Positions 8,349 through 16,341 of a stretch of 64,000 nt of DNA are shown piece by piece. How positions within the stretch are numbered: the stretch's first letter is position 1; the number at the start of each line of letters is the position of its first letter. The position numbers were made by a program, and so were the translations under genes. The notes beneath the pieces were generated by a model. The model saw only the letters and a list, made by a program, of their open reading frames with translations. It did no database searches and had not been told where the DNA came from. The stretch is from NCBI GenBank assembly GCA_947501025.1, contig CANMUM010000003.1, positions 1 through 64,000 of the forward strand. Direction: 5' to 3'. The stretch comes from an uncultured Paracoccaceae bacterium (GTDB taxonomy: Bacteria; Pseudomonadota; Alphaproteobacteria; Rhodobacterales; Rhodobacteraceae).

Positions 8349-8924
8349 CTAGTCGTTTACAAGCTTTGATAGTTTATCTTGCATTTCACGCAATTGGGTT
8401 TTCAACTCTTGAAGTTCAGTATCCGTGCTTGAAGACTTCTCGGCTGGTTCAGAAATAGGAACTTGCGCAATCGCCCCAAACATCTTCATTGACTGATTAA
8501 TCCAATCGGAGTTCATCTTGCTCAATTGTTCAAAACCAAGCATAGCAGGATTTTTTGCAAAACTCTCACGGATTTGATCTTGATGAGACATGAAATTCTT
8601 CATCGCGTTCTCAAGATAGCTCGGAACAAAGCTTTCCATCGAATCACCATAGAGCTTGATAATTTCACGTAAAAATGGTGTAGGAAGCATCATATTGCCA
8701 TTATTTTCGGCATCAAAAATAATTTGGTTTAAGACAGAGCGGGTGATATCCTCACCTGATTTTGCATCTTGAACAATAAAATCCACACCATCTTTGACCA
8801 TTTGCGAGAGATCTTCCAGCGTCACATAGCAAGATCTCACCGTATGATAGAGACGGCGATTGGCATATTTCTTGATTAATATTGCAATCGATTCTTCTTT
8901 TGTTTCTTTTTTTTCATCGCTCAT
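8349..8924 (-). CDS. phaR: Polyhydroxyalkanoate synthesis repressor PhaR
   Basis: A 191-residue PHA-responsive repressor. The N-terminal PHB/PHA accumulation regulator DNA-binding domain shows the hallmark [12 protein letters not shown] (residues about 19-30), then a PHB_acc region ([27 protein letters not shown]) and a C-terminal coiled coil ([20 protein letters not shown]). In this family PhaR binds phasin and its own promoter and is released by nascent polymer. The start at 8924 (MSDEKK) was preferred over upstream in-frame codons because the domain begins right after it. It is divergent from the PHA synthase-like gene, so the 8925-9020 gap probably holds both promoters and a possible operator. 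I did not identify the operator by sequence. Confidence 0.93.
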   Translation of the reverse strand: MSDEKKETKEESIAILIKKYANRRLYHTVRSCYVTLEDLSQMVKDGVDFIVQDAKSGEDITRSVLNQIIFDAENNGNMMLPTPFLREIIKLYGDSMESFVPSYLENAMKNFMSHQDQIRESFAKNPAMLGFEQLSKMNSDWINQSMKMFGAIAQVPISEPAEKSSSTDTELQELKTQLREMQDKLSKLVND

Positions 8925-9020
8925 TATATTTCGCGCTTTCGTTTTCGAATATCTCACAATAAGCTGATTCATCAAGACTTGACAATATGCACTATAAATT
9001 GGTGGCAGGAAAAAGGGGAA

Positions 9021-9170
9021 ATGGACACAAAATCCAAAAAATGTGAGCCTGAAAAGAATCAATCACAAACGCAACCATCTGTTCGTGATAAGCTATCTAA
9101 GCGCGAAATTGAATTTGCAATCGCTCTACATGACCCCAAGAACACAGGCTGGATGAAGCGCAATGACTGA
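9021..9170 (+). CDS. 49-residue hypothetical protein upstream of the PHA synthase-like gene
   Basis: The frame has an ATG preceded by AGGA and AAGGGG (9007-9018). It encodes a charged peptide (MDTKSKKCEP..., RDKLSKREIEFAIALHDPKN, ending GWMKRND) and overlaps the start of the next gene by 8 bases (ATGACTGA), an arrangement typical of translational coupling. It has no signal peptide or membrane helix. I do not recognise the family. It is too short to be the PhaE or Bacillus-type PhaR partner subunit of class III or IV PHA synthases. The good ribosome site and overlap argue for a real gene. Confidence 0.6.
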   Translation: MDTKSKKCEPEKNQSQTQPSVRDKLSKREIEFAIALHDPKNTGWMKRND

Positions 9171-10221
9171 ACCTCGTCATAACCCTGCACTTGCAGCCTA
9201 TATAAGCGGTTGGCAAAATTTTGTGGCGCAGATTTCAAAATCCGAACCCGATCTGTCTGTATCAGGACAAGCCATGCAGGATTTGGAGCAGGCATTAGAA
9301 AATTATCAAAAATGGTGCCAGCGCCTGCAAACAACAAATGCGGATTATCAGCAAATCTGGAATTCACCTGTTGCAAGCCTACATGATTGTGGGGGTTCGG
9401 GTCATGCAATTATCGTTATACCATCGCTCATCAACTCTCATCAGATTTTGGATTTATTACCTGAAATTTCTTTCATCTCACATCTGAAACAAAATGGTTT
9501 TCATGTTCATCTGTTGAAATGGGGTGCTGTTACATCTGGATGCTCTCATAGAACCACGGATTATGTTCAAGCCATCGCCCAAGCAAGTGCGATTATTGGC
9601 GATGAAATTCACGCAATTGGATATTGTGTAGGTGGAACATTGCTTAACATCGCAGCAACACAAATGCCTAATCTCCGATCACAAGTTCTCCTTGGTGCTC
9701 CATGGAATTTTCATCATGATCAAGGACAAATGGGCATTTGGGCGAAAGAACTGACAAATCATAATCATCTCGAAACCTTCTTTGATCAGATATATGCGCT
9801 TTATGGCCTCATGCCATCCACAATGATTGATTATTTTTTCGCGGGTCTCAACCCTTTGCAATTTGTTCAGAAATTTCGTTATGCATCTGCTCCCTCACCC
9901 CGATTTGATGCTCTCGAGAACTGGCTTACAAATGGGCTTGATTTATCCTATCCATTTTCTCGTGAGCTGGTTCTTGACTGGATGCGTGACAATCGATTAG
10001 CATCATCAAATATACAGCACGACGCCCCTTCATTGATTATCCACGGCCAGCGCGATCATATTGCGCCACCCGCATCTTGCTTACCAATTGCCACAACCAT
10101 GAAGAGCCACAAAATTATTGCGCACCCTTCTGGACATGTGGGGTTAATGGTTGGAAAAAAAGCCCCAAAAAAACTATGGCCAGAAATAATAAATTATCTA
10201 AACGGCAATGTTGCGCAATAA
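9163..10221 (+). CDS. Short PHA synthase-like alpha/beta hydrolase (PhaC family)
   Basis: The protein is 352 residues. The catalytic core matches poly(3-hydroxybutyrate) synthase: PSLINSHQILDLLPE early, the nucleophile box GYCVGG with C155, the general-acid region HGQRDHIAP with D298, and SGHVGLMVG with H325. The Cys in place of Ser in the box separates it from ordinary lipases and indicates a polymerase. It lacks the roughly 230-residue N-terminal PhaC_N region of class I enzymes (about 560-600 residues) and is close to class III PhaC in size, but no phaE follows. It precedes phaA and phaB and is divergent from phaR, so PHB synthesis is the likely role. Whether it works alone is not shown. 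Confidence 0.8.
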   Translation: MTEPRHNPALAAYISGWQNFVAQISKSEPDLSVSGQAMQDLEQALENYQKWCQRLQTTNADYQQIWNSPVASLHDCGGSGHAIIVIPSLINSHQILDLLPEISFISHLKQNGFHVHLLKWGAVTSGCSHRTTDYVQAIAQASAIIGDEIHAIGYCVGGTLLNIAATQMPNLRSQVLLGAPWNFHHDQGQMGIWAKELTNHNHLETFFDQIYALYGLMPSTMIDYFFAGLNPLQFVQKFRYASAPSPRFDALENWLTNGLDLSYPFSRELVLDWMRDNRLASSNIQHDAPSLIIHGQRDHIAPPASCLPIATTMKSHKIIAHPSGHVGLMVGKKAPKKLWPEIINYLNGNVAQ

Positions 10222-10285
10222 AATTTCGTATGGTAGTATATTTTTGTAATGTTAAAGGCGCACAAATGGACAAATGGAGAAGAAA

Positions 10286-11458
10286 ATGACTGATATTGTT
10301 ATCGTAAGCGCGGTTCGCACCGCAGTAGGCTCATTCCTTGGATCATTTGCCAATATACCCGCCCATGATCTTGGCGCTCATGTCCTAAAAGAAGCGGTAG
10401 AACGATCAGGCATAGAGGCCGCTGAAATCGGCGAAACCATTCTTGGTCAAGTCCTCCAAGCGGGTCAAGGGCAAAACCCAGCACGCCAAGCGCATATCAA
10501 TGCAGGTTTTGCACAAGAAGCGAGCGCATGGTCATTGAACCAAGTTTGCGGTTCGGGGCTTCGCGCTGTTGCCCTTGGTGCACAACAAATCATGACAGGT
10601 GAAACCGATATTGTCGTTGCTGGTGGTCAAGAAAACATGTCCCTTGCTCCCCATGTTGCCAATCTGCGTTCGGGCACAAAAATGGGAGATCTGAAATATA
10701 TAGACAGTATGATCAAAGATGGATTGTGGGACGCATTCAATGGCTATCATATGGGCATAACCGCTGAAAATGTTGCGCAAAAATATAGCATTACCCGCGA
10801 ACAACAAGATGAGTTCGCAGCCGCTTCACAAAACAAAGCCGAAGCCGCGCAAAGAGCAGGAAAATTCAAAGATGAAATCACACCATTCGTGATCAAGGGC
10901 CGCAAGGGTGACATGATTGTAGATAGCGATGAATATATCCGTCACGGCGCGACAGTCGAAAACATGCAAAAACTACGCCCTGCCTTTGATAAAGAAGGCT
11001 CGGTAACAGCAGGCAATGCATCTGGCCTCAATGATGGTGCAGCTGCACTTGTTTTGATGAGCGCTGAAAATGCTGCCAAACGTGGTCTCACGCCACTTGC
11101 TCACATTAAATCTATGGCGACGGCTGGCCTTGATCCTGCAATTATGGGCGTTGGCCCAATCTATGCCTCGACAAAAGCCCTCAAAAAAGCGGGTTGGAAT
11201 GCAGCTGATCTTGATCTTGTGGAGGCCAATGAAGCTTTTGCGGCTCAAGCATGCGCTGTTAACAAAGAAATGGGTTGGAACCCAGATGTTGTGAATGTGA
11301 ACGGTGGAGCCATCGCGATTGGCCACCCAATTGGCGCATCTGGCGCGCGCATCTTGGTCACATTATTGCATGAAATGGGACGGCGCGATGCCAAAAAAGG
11401 CCTTGCAACACTTTGTATAGGTGGCGGCATGGGCGTTGCGATGTGCCTCGAAAGATAA
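10286..11458 (+). CDS. phaA: Acetyl-CoA C-acetyltransferase (beta-ketothiolase)
   Basis: Condenses two acetyl-CoA to acetoacetyl-CoA, the first step of PHB synthesis. It has 390 residues from an ATG preceded by GGAGAAG. Thiolase catalytic residues are C88 ([10 protein letters not shown]), H347 ([16 protein letters not shown]) and C377 (TLCIGGGMG). The N-terminus [15 protein letters not shown] is typical of the biosynthetic branch. It sits 64 bp after the PHA synthase-like gene and 60 bp before phaB. Confidence 0.96.
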   Translation: MTDIVIVSAVRTAVGSFLGSFANIPAHDLGAHVLKEAVERSGIEAAEIGETILGQVLQAGQGQNPARQAHINAGFAQEASAWSLNQVCGSGLRAVALGAQQIMTGETDIVVAGGQENMSLAPHVANLRSGTKMGDLKYIDSMIKDGLWDAFNGYHMGITAENVAQKYSITREQQDEFAAASQNKAEAAQRAGKFKDEITPFVIKGRKGDMIVDSDEYIRHGATVENMQKLRPAFDKEGSVTAGNASGLNDGAAALVLMSAENAAKRGLTPLAHIKSMATAGLDPAIMGVGPIYASTKALKKAGWNAADLDLVEANEAFAAQACAVNKEMGWNPDVVNVNGGAIAIGHPIGASGARILVTLLHEMGRRDAKKGLATLCIGGGMGVAMCLER

Positions 11459-11518
11459 AAAGACAAAGCGGCACAGATCGCTACATAAAAAGCCCAAGTC
11501 TAACAATGGAGAACAAAG

Positions 11519-12241
11519 ATGACACGAACAGCACTGGTGACAGGAGGGACGCGCGGCATTGGCGCGGCTATCGCAACAATGCTCAAAGCGAACGGTTATA
11601 AGGTCGCCGCGAACTATGCTGGCAATGATAATGCAGCCAAAGCTTTCACAGATGAAACTGGCATCCCAACTTACAAATGGTCCGTGGCAGATTATGATGG
11701 ATGTGTTGAAGGAATTGCAAAAGTCGAATCGGATCTTGGCCCGATTGAAGTTCTTGTGAACAATGCTGGCATCACCCGTGATGCAATGTTCCACAAAATG
11801 ACACGTGAGAATTGGAAAGATGTGATGAGTACAAATCTCGATGGGCTCTTCAACATGACACATCCGATTTGGACTGGTATGCGTGAGCGCAAATTTGGGC
11901 GCGTCATCAACATCTCATCAATCAACGGCCAAAAAGGTCAAATGGGGCAGGCCAATTATTCAGCAGCAAAAGCAGGTGACATCGGCTTCACAAAATCACT
12001 TGCTCAAGAAGGCGCGCGCGCAGGCATTACTGTCAACGCAATCTGCCCAGGTTATATCGCTACTGAGATGGTCATGGCGGTTCCAGAAAAAGTTCGTGAT
12101 AGCATTATCGCGGGCATCCCTGTTGGCCGCCTTGGCGAGCCAGAAGAGATCGCGCGCACGGTGTTATTTTTGGCGGCTGATGATGCGAGCTTCATTAACG
12201 GCGCGACTATGACAGTTAATGGCGGTCAGTACATCACATAA
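11519..12241 (+). CDS. phaB: Acetoacetyl-CoA reductase
   Basis: An NADPH-dependent short-chain dehydrogenase reducing acetoacetyl-CoA to (R)-3-hydroxybutyryl-CoA, the PHB monomer. The 240 residues have the cofactor motif TGGTRGIG (8-15), NNAG (81-84), catalytic Ser at 133-134 and YSAAK with Y147 and K151. The C-terminal end NGGQYIT matches PhaB proteins rather than FabG. A clear GGAG lies upstream of the ATG. It is the last gene of the phaC-like/phaA/phaB cluster. No convincing terminator was seen in the 60 bp that follow. Confidence 0.94.
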   Translation: MTRTALVTGGTRGIGAAIATMLKANGYKVAANYAGNDNAAKAFTDETGIPTYKWSVADYDGCVEGIAKVESDLGPIEVLVNNAGITRDAMFHKMTRENWKDVMSTNLDGLFNMTHPIWTGMRERKFGRVINISSINGQKGQMGQANYSAAKAGDIGFTKSLAQEGARAGITVNAICPGYIATEMVMAVPEKVRDSIIAGIPVGRLGEPEEIARTVLFLAADDASFINGATMTVNGGQYIT

Positions 12242-12301
12242 ATTGTGTAAAAAATCCTAGTCCCATAGTTAACGCTTTTTTATAAGTATGTTTTTGAATT
12301 A

Positions 12302-12775
12302 TCATTCCAATAAAAGGTACGGTGATCGTGCTGCCAGATATGCATCAGGTTCAGGAAGGTTTTTCATCATTATATCACGCCAAAATTTCTGTTCATCATG
12401 AATGATTTCAAGCTCCCAAACACAACCAATAACAGGCCTATTTTGTGAACTTATTGGCATCTCAGAATCCCATAATCTGCGCCGAATATGTTGACAAAGA
12501 ACCCATCCTTGTACCCACCAATATGCAGAGATTGTTAAACCTAAATCACCAGAATGGATAATAACGAACCCAAGTTCATTGCTACGACCCTCACATTCAA
12601 TCAATTCAGGCAATTCATCATTTACGAATCCCCGTGCCTCATCGATTTCCGTCTTAGACAGCTCTTGCCCTTCTGCTATTAAACCATAAACTTTAAGCCG
12701 AACTTGTTCAATTTTCCAAACCCCTATATCTTTCATGGTTCTATTTTGATAAATTTCTATAGCTTGGGCACTCAT
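12302..12775 (-). CDS. Conserved-looking hypothetical protein, 157 residues
   Basis: The ATG at 12775 has AAGGAGTT 4-5 bases upstream, so this start is preferred over ATG 12790. The protein is soluble, with no signal peptide. It is rich in Trp (a KDIGVWKIEQVRLKVYGLIAEG helix, then LTISAYWWVQGWVLCQHIRRRLW and GCVWELEIIHDEQKFWRDIMM). The LPEPDAYLAARSPYLL tail and Trp pattern look like a folded single domain of unknown function. It is convergent with phaB and divergent from the flavoprotein at 12873. I do not recognise the family. Confidence 0.75.
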   Translation of the reverse strand: MSAQAIEIYQNRTMKDIGVWKIEQVRLKVYGLIAEGQELSKTEIDEARGFVNDELPELIECEGRSNELGFVIIHSGDLGLTISAYWWVQGWVLCQHIRRRLWDSEMPISSQNRPVIGCVWELEIIHDEQKFWRDIMMKNLPEPDAYLAARSPYLLLE

Positions 12776-12872
12776 GAATAACTCCTTCATTTAAGCTTAA
12801 ACAGAACACATCCGAATCAACAAAGTCAAATGAAGCATTGCAGCTTATTATAAACCTATGCAATGAACCCTT

Positions 12873-14051
12873 ATGAGTGAACAAATTTACGACATCATTA
12901 TCATTGGCGCGGGTGCGGCTGGGCTGTTTTGTGCGGCCAATGCAGGACAAATGGGCAAGAATGTTTTGGTGTTGGAACGCGCTGAAAAAATCGGCAAGAA
13001 AATCTTAATTTCAGGTGGCGGGCGTTGCAATTTCACAAATATCAACACCGCACCAGACCGCTTCATTTGCAACAATCCACATTTTGTGAAGTCGGCATTA
13101 TCACGATATACAGCCCAAGATTTTATAGAACTCATAGAGCATTACAATATCGCTTATCACGAAAAAACACTTGGCCAATTGTTTTGCGACAACTCTGCGC
13201 GCGAGATTGTCGCAATGCTACAGACAGAATGTAACAAGGGTGGCGTGAAGATCAAATGTGATTTTCATGTCAGCGAGATTTCACATGATGGAAGTGGTTA
13301 TACCATCAATGGAGAAGTGAAAGCAAAGTCACTTGTGATTGCAACTGGTGGCCCATCAATCCCCAAAATGGGAGCAAGTGATTTTGCATATCATGTGGCA
13401 AAACAATTTCAAATTCCGCTTATTCAACCGCGGCCGGGCCTTGTGCCATTTGCGCTTTCTGATGAAGATAAATTATTCAAGACCCTGTCTGGAGTTGCAT
13501 GTGATAGCATCGCAATGGCCAATCAAAAAGCTTTTCGAGAAGCGACTCTTTTCACACATCGAGGGCTTTCAGGCCCCGCAATTTTGCAGATCTCTTCATA
13601 TTGGAATTCAGGGGACAAAATCACAGTTGACCTGCTTCCTGATCATGATTTTGGTTTCCTCAAGGCCATCAAAACTGAAAATCCCAAATGGCATTTGCGC
13701 CGTGCAATTGGCCGCTTTTTACCCGATCGAGTTGCAACCGCACTTGCGGAAAAATTTGATCATCAAAAAATGCTTGGTGACACATCTGACCGTGTCCTTG
13801 AAAATTTTGAAACAAGCCTCAAAGCATGGCCCTTTCATCCATCGGGAACTGAAGGCTACGCAAAAGCTGAAGTGACGATTGGTGGTATTGATACAGATGA
13901 ACTTTCGTCCAAAACTATGGAATGCAAAAAACAATCTGGCCTTTATTTTATTGGCGAAGCCGTTGATGTCACGGGCTGGCTTGGCGGGTATAATTTTCAA
14001 TGGGCATGGTCATCGGCTTATGCTGCGGCAATGGATTTGGCCGCAGGGTAA
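12873..14051 (+). CDS. HI0933/YhiN (BaiN/RdsA) family NAD(P)/FAD flavoprotein
   Basis: The 392-residue flavoprotein has the dinucleotide motif IIIGAGAAGLFCA (9-21) followed by VLVLERAEKIGKKILISGGGRCNFTN, the diagnostic signature of the HI0933 family. A C-terminal second Rossmann-like segment (GLYFIGEAVDVTGWLGGYNFQWAWSSAYAA) completes the FAD site. Members have been linked to rRNA dihydrouridine formation (RdsA) and to bile-acid reduction in gut bacteria (BaiN). The former is likelier outside the gut, but the sequence does not decide it. It stands alone, 58 bp before the amidotransferase gene on the same strand. Confidence 0.88.
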   Translation: MSEQIYDIIIIGAGAAGLFCAANAGQMGKNVLVLERAEKIGKKILISGGGRCNFTNINTAPDRFICNNPHFVKSALSRYTAQDFIELIEHYNIAYHEKTLGQLFCDNSAREIVAMLQTECNKGGVKIKCDFHVSEISHDGSGYTINGEVKAKSLVIATGGPSIPKMGASDFAYHVAKQFQIPLIQPRPGLVPFALSDEDKLFKTLSGVACDSIAMANQKAFREATLFTHRGLSGPAILQISSYWNSGDKITVDLLPDHDFGFLKAIKTENPKWHLRRAIGRFLPDRVATALAEKFDHQKMLGDTSDRVLENFETSLKAWPFHPSGTEGYAKAEVTIGGIDTDELSSKTMECKKQSGLYFIGEAVDVTGWLGGYNFQWAWSSAYAAAMDLAAG

Positions 14052-14109
14052 ATCCACTTGCCAAAATATGAACTTTAATCCAAATTATCAAAATTAAAGG
14101 ATGGATATC

Positions 14110-14835
14110 ATGAGCCAGAAACCAAAAATCACGATTATCGAAACAGGGACATTATCTGATGAGCTCGAGAAAAAACATGGTGATTATCCTCAAATGTTCT
14201 CGCGGCTTCTGGCCGAACAAAGTCTTGATCTTCATATCTGTCGCGTTGTGCGTGGCGATGATATTCCTGCACATAATAGCGGAGATGGTTTCCTCATTAC
14301 GGGATCGCGTCACGGCGTTTATGATAATTTGCCGTGGATGGAGCCTCTCAAAAAATTCATAAAAACCTGCGCGACAAATCATGTACCGATCATCGGGATA
14401 TGCTTTGGTCATCAAATCATGGCCGAGGCGCTCGGAGGCAAAGTTGTAAAATCTGATAAGGGCTGGGGACTTGGGCCGCATACATATCAAGTCACGAGCA
14501 AAAAAGTCATGCCCGATGCACCAGATAAACTCACCATCAACGCGATACACCAAGATCAAGTTGTAGACATACCAAAAGAAGCAGAGGTTATTTGCTCATC
14601 CGAATTTTGTGAATATGCGGGGCTCGTTTATGGTAGCGATGCACCCTATGCCCTTAGTCTTCAGGCTCATCCCGAGTTTCAATCTGATTTCGTATCTGAA
14701 CTCATCTCTTCGAGACGAGGAACAGTATATTCTGAAGATGTGGTAGACAGCGCAATCGCCAAAATTGACGACCCAGTTGATAGTTTCCGCTGTGCAAAAT
14801 GGTTCGCCGATTTTTATAAATCTGCTATCACTTAA
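14110..14835 (+). CDS. Class I glutamine amidotransferase-like protein
   Basis: A 241-residue stand-alone class I GATase domain. The nucleophile elbow is GICFGHQIMAEALGG with C98, and the catalytic His/Glu pair is in LQAHPEF near residue 192. These domains release ammonia from glutamine or hydrolyse gamma-glutamyl compounds. Related stand-alone proteins are annotated as GMP synthase-like or gamma-glutamyl-GABA hydrolase-like. I chose the ATG at 14110 because AAGGAT lies at good spacing, whereas the in-frame ATG at 14101 abuts it. The 3' end overlaps the convergent GNAT gene by 8 bp. No synthetase partner is adjacent, so the substrate is unknown. Confidence 0.85.
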   Translation: MSQKPKITIIETGTLSDELEKKHGDYPQMFSRLLAEQSLDLHICRVVRGDDIPAHNSGDGFLITGSRHGVYDNLPWMEPLKKFIKTCATNHVPIIGICFGHQIMAEALGGKVVKSDKGWGLGPHTYQVTSKKVMPDAPDKLTINAIHQDQVVDIPKEAEVICSSEFCEYAGLVYGSDAPYALSLQAHPEFQSDFVSELISSRRGTVYSEDVVDSAIAKIDDPVDSFRCAKWFADFYKSAIT

Positions 14836-15322
14836 TCGTTAGATTTTCAACCAATCCACTCACACCATCAAAGGCTCCGTCAACCAATGCTCGCCCCAAA
14901 AACCGTTCGGGATTTGTGGGAGGTGGGAATTTAAGATGTTTTGTATAATGTCGCTCAAACCCAAAGCGCTGATAATATGGCGCATCGCCCACGAGAATAA
15001 CGCGCTCCCAATTCAATGTTGCAGCCATCTCTAGAGTCCGCCTTATCAATATAGCTGCGATGCCCTCACCTTGAGCGATTGGATGAACAGCAACAGGGCC
15101 CAGCAAAAGCATTTGATCACCACCAGCTTGTACAGGCCAGTAACGAATAGCACCGATCAGACCACCCGTCTCATCTCGGCAAATCATCGATAGCTCACTG
15201 ACTGGATCAACCCCATCGCGCAATTGATAGGAGCTTAGGCCTTGACGACCAGGTGCAAAACAAAGGTCGTACAAATGTTCAACCTCATCATTATCAGCCT
15301 CTGCTTCAATCAAAAATTCCAT
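14828..15322 (-). CDS. GNAT family N-acetyltransferase (YhbS-like)
   Basis: A 164-residue GNAT fold. The acetyl-CoA pyrophosphate loop is the AQGEGIAAILIRR segment (about 85-97), preceded by the beta-4 strand LLLGPVAVHP. The following VILVGDAPYYQRFGFERHY, with the YY-RFGF signature, is typical of YhbS-like acetyltransferases. It ends in a family-specific tail GALVDGAFDGVSGLVENL-like region. The substrate is not predictable. It is convergent with the amidotransferase gene (8-bp overlap). Confidence 0.88.
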   Translation of the reverse strand: MEFLIEAEADNDEVEHLYDLCFAPGRQGLSSYQLRDGVDPVSELSMICRDETGGLIGAIRYWPVQAGGDQMLLLGPVAVHPIAQGEGIAAILIRRTLEMAATLNWERVILVGDAPYYQRFGFERHYTKHLKFPPPTNPERFLGRALVDGAFDGVSGLVENLTIK

Positions 15323-15393
15323 ATCGCAACTTTATCAGTTTTCAATACATGTGCAATCTTGCAATTGCCTCAAAAAACAAGTCTAAAAGCGAA

Positions 15394-16341
15394 ATGACCA
15401 AAGCCATAATATTCGGACGTTTTTGTCCCCTTCATAATGCACATCTCGCGCTTATTAACGCGTCATCGAAACTCTGCGATCATACAGAATTTGGGTTATT
15501 TATTCATGAAAGTGACCCGATCTCAGCAGATTTGCGGATAAAATGGTTAGAACGATTTGGAGTCGTGCATAAAATACACATTAACAAAACTGACAACCCC
15601 TATTCTGATATAGAGTCTTCACATTTTACAAGTTTTGATCTTGTAGCGGGCTCAAATCCAGAACTCATCCCCATTGCTAAGACATTATCTGCTTCTCATT
15701 TTCTATGGGATCCTGCACGTGAAGCCATGCCTATTGATAGCGAACAAATATTGGCGGATGTTCCGAAGCACTGGAATGATCTTCCTGACTTTGTCCGTAT
15801 TCATGCTCAAAAGCGAATGACATTTATTGGCCCCGAATCGGTTGGCAAAAGCTTCTTTGCAAAACATATGGCTGAAAAATACGGTGGGCCGCATGTTCCT
15901 GAATATGGCAGACCCCATGAAAAATATCGCGACAAAATTGACTACACAGGCGCAGAGCTTGCGGAACTTGCGCAACGTCACTCGGCCTCGCGTTCTGCCA
16001 TTTCACTCAATGCTGGCCCTGTGCTTTTTGAGGATACTGATGAACTCATGACGGCCGTATGGTCAGAGATGCTCATTGGCAATGAAACAGAGGCTATCGA
16101 GCAACAGATTACCGAACCAGATCGTTATGTGCTTTACGGCGCCGACACACCTTGGGAAAATGATACATTGCGGTATTTTGCCAAAAAAGAATTGCGCCAA
16201 GCATTTTTTGATCGGATCGAACGCAAGCTCAACAAGCACAAGCTGTCTTATCAAACAATTATTGGAGATTGGCAAACACGAGAAGCAGAATCCGTTGCGA
16301 TTGCTGAAGAACTCCTATCAGAGCCTTTTACATTTTGCTAA
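15394..16341 (+). CDS. nadR: NadR-like bifunctional NMN adenylyltransferase / nicotinamide riboside kinase
   Basis: The first half is a nucleotidyltransferase. GRFCPLHNAHLALI carries the (H/T)xGH-like HNAH, and the FDLVAGSNPELIPIA region is also seen. The second half is a P-loop kinase starting RMTFIGPESVGKS, followed by VPEYGRPHEKYRD and VLFEDTDELMTAVW. This order (adenylyltransferase, then ribosylnicotinamide kinase) is that of NadR without its N-terminal helix-turn-helix repressor domain. It would salvage nicotinamide riboside into NAD. Start at ATG 15394 (315 residues), because the motif begins five residues later; an upstream in-frame start would run into the GNAT promoter. The 3' end overlaps the convergent dehydrogenase gene by 14 bp. 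Confidence 0.85.
   Translation: MTKAIIFGRFCPLHNAHLALINASSKLCDHTEFGLFIHESDPISADLRIKWLERFGVVHKIHINKTDNPYSDIESSHFTSFDLVAGSNPELIPIAKTLSASHFLWDPAREAMPIDSEQILADVPKHWNDLPDFVRIHAQKRMTFIGPESVGKSFFAKHMAEKYGGPHVPEYGRPHEKYRDKIDYTGAELAELAQRHSASRSAISLNAGPVLFEDTDELMTAVWSEMLIGNETEAIEQQITEPDRYVLYGADTPWENDTLRYFAKKELRQAFFDRIERKLNKHKLSYQTIIGDWQTREAESVAIAEELLSEPFTFC

Noticed and set aside
8979-8998. TTGACA followed by TATAAA upstream of the short PhaC gene as a sigma-70 promoter
   Set aside because: The spacing is 8 bp, not about 17, so the two hexamers cannot form one promoter.
11363-11863. A 166-codon open frame antisense to the phaA-phaB junction
   Set aside because: Both strands of phaA and phaB are accounted for by strong catalytic motifs. 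The antisense frame is Cys/His-rich in a pattern typical of mirrored codon bias and has no ribosome site.
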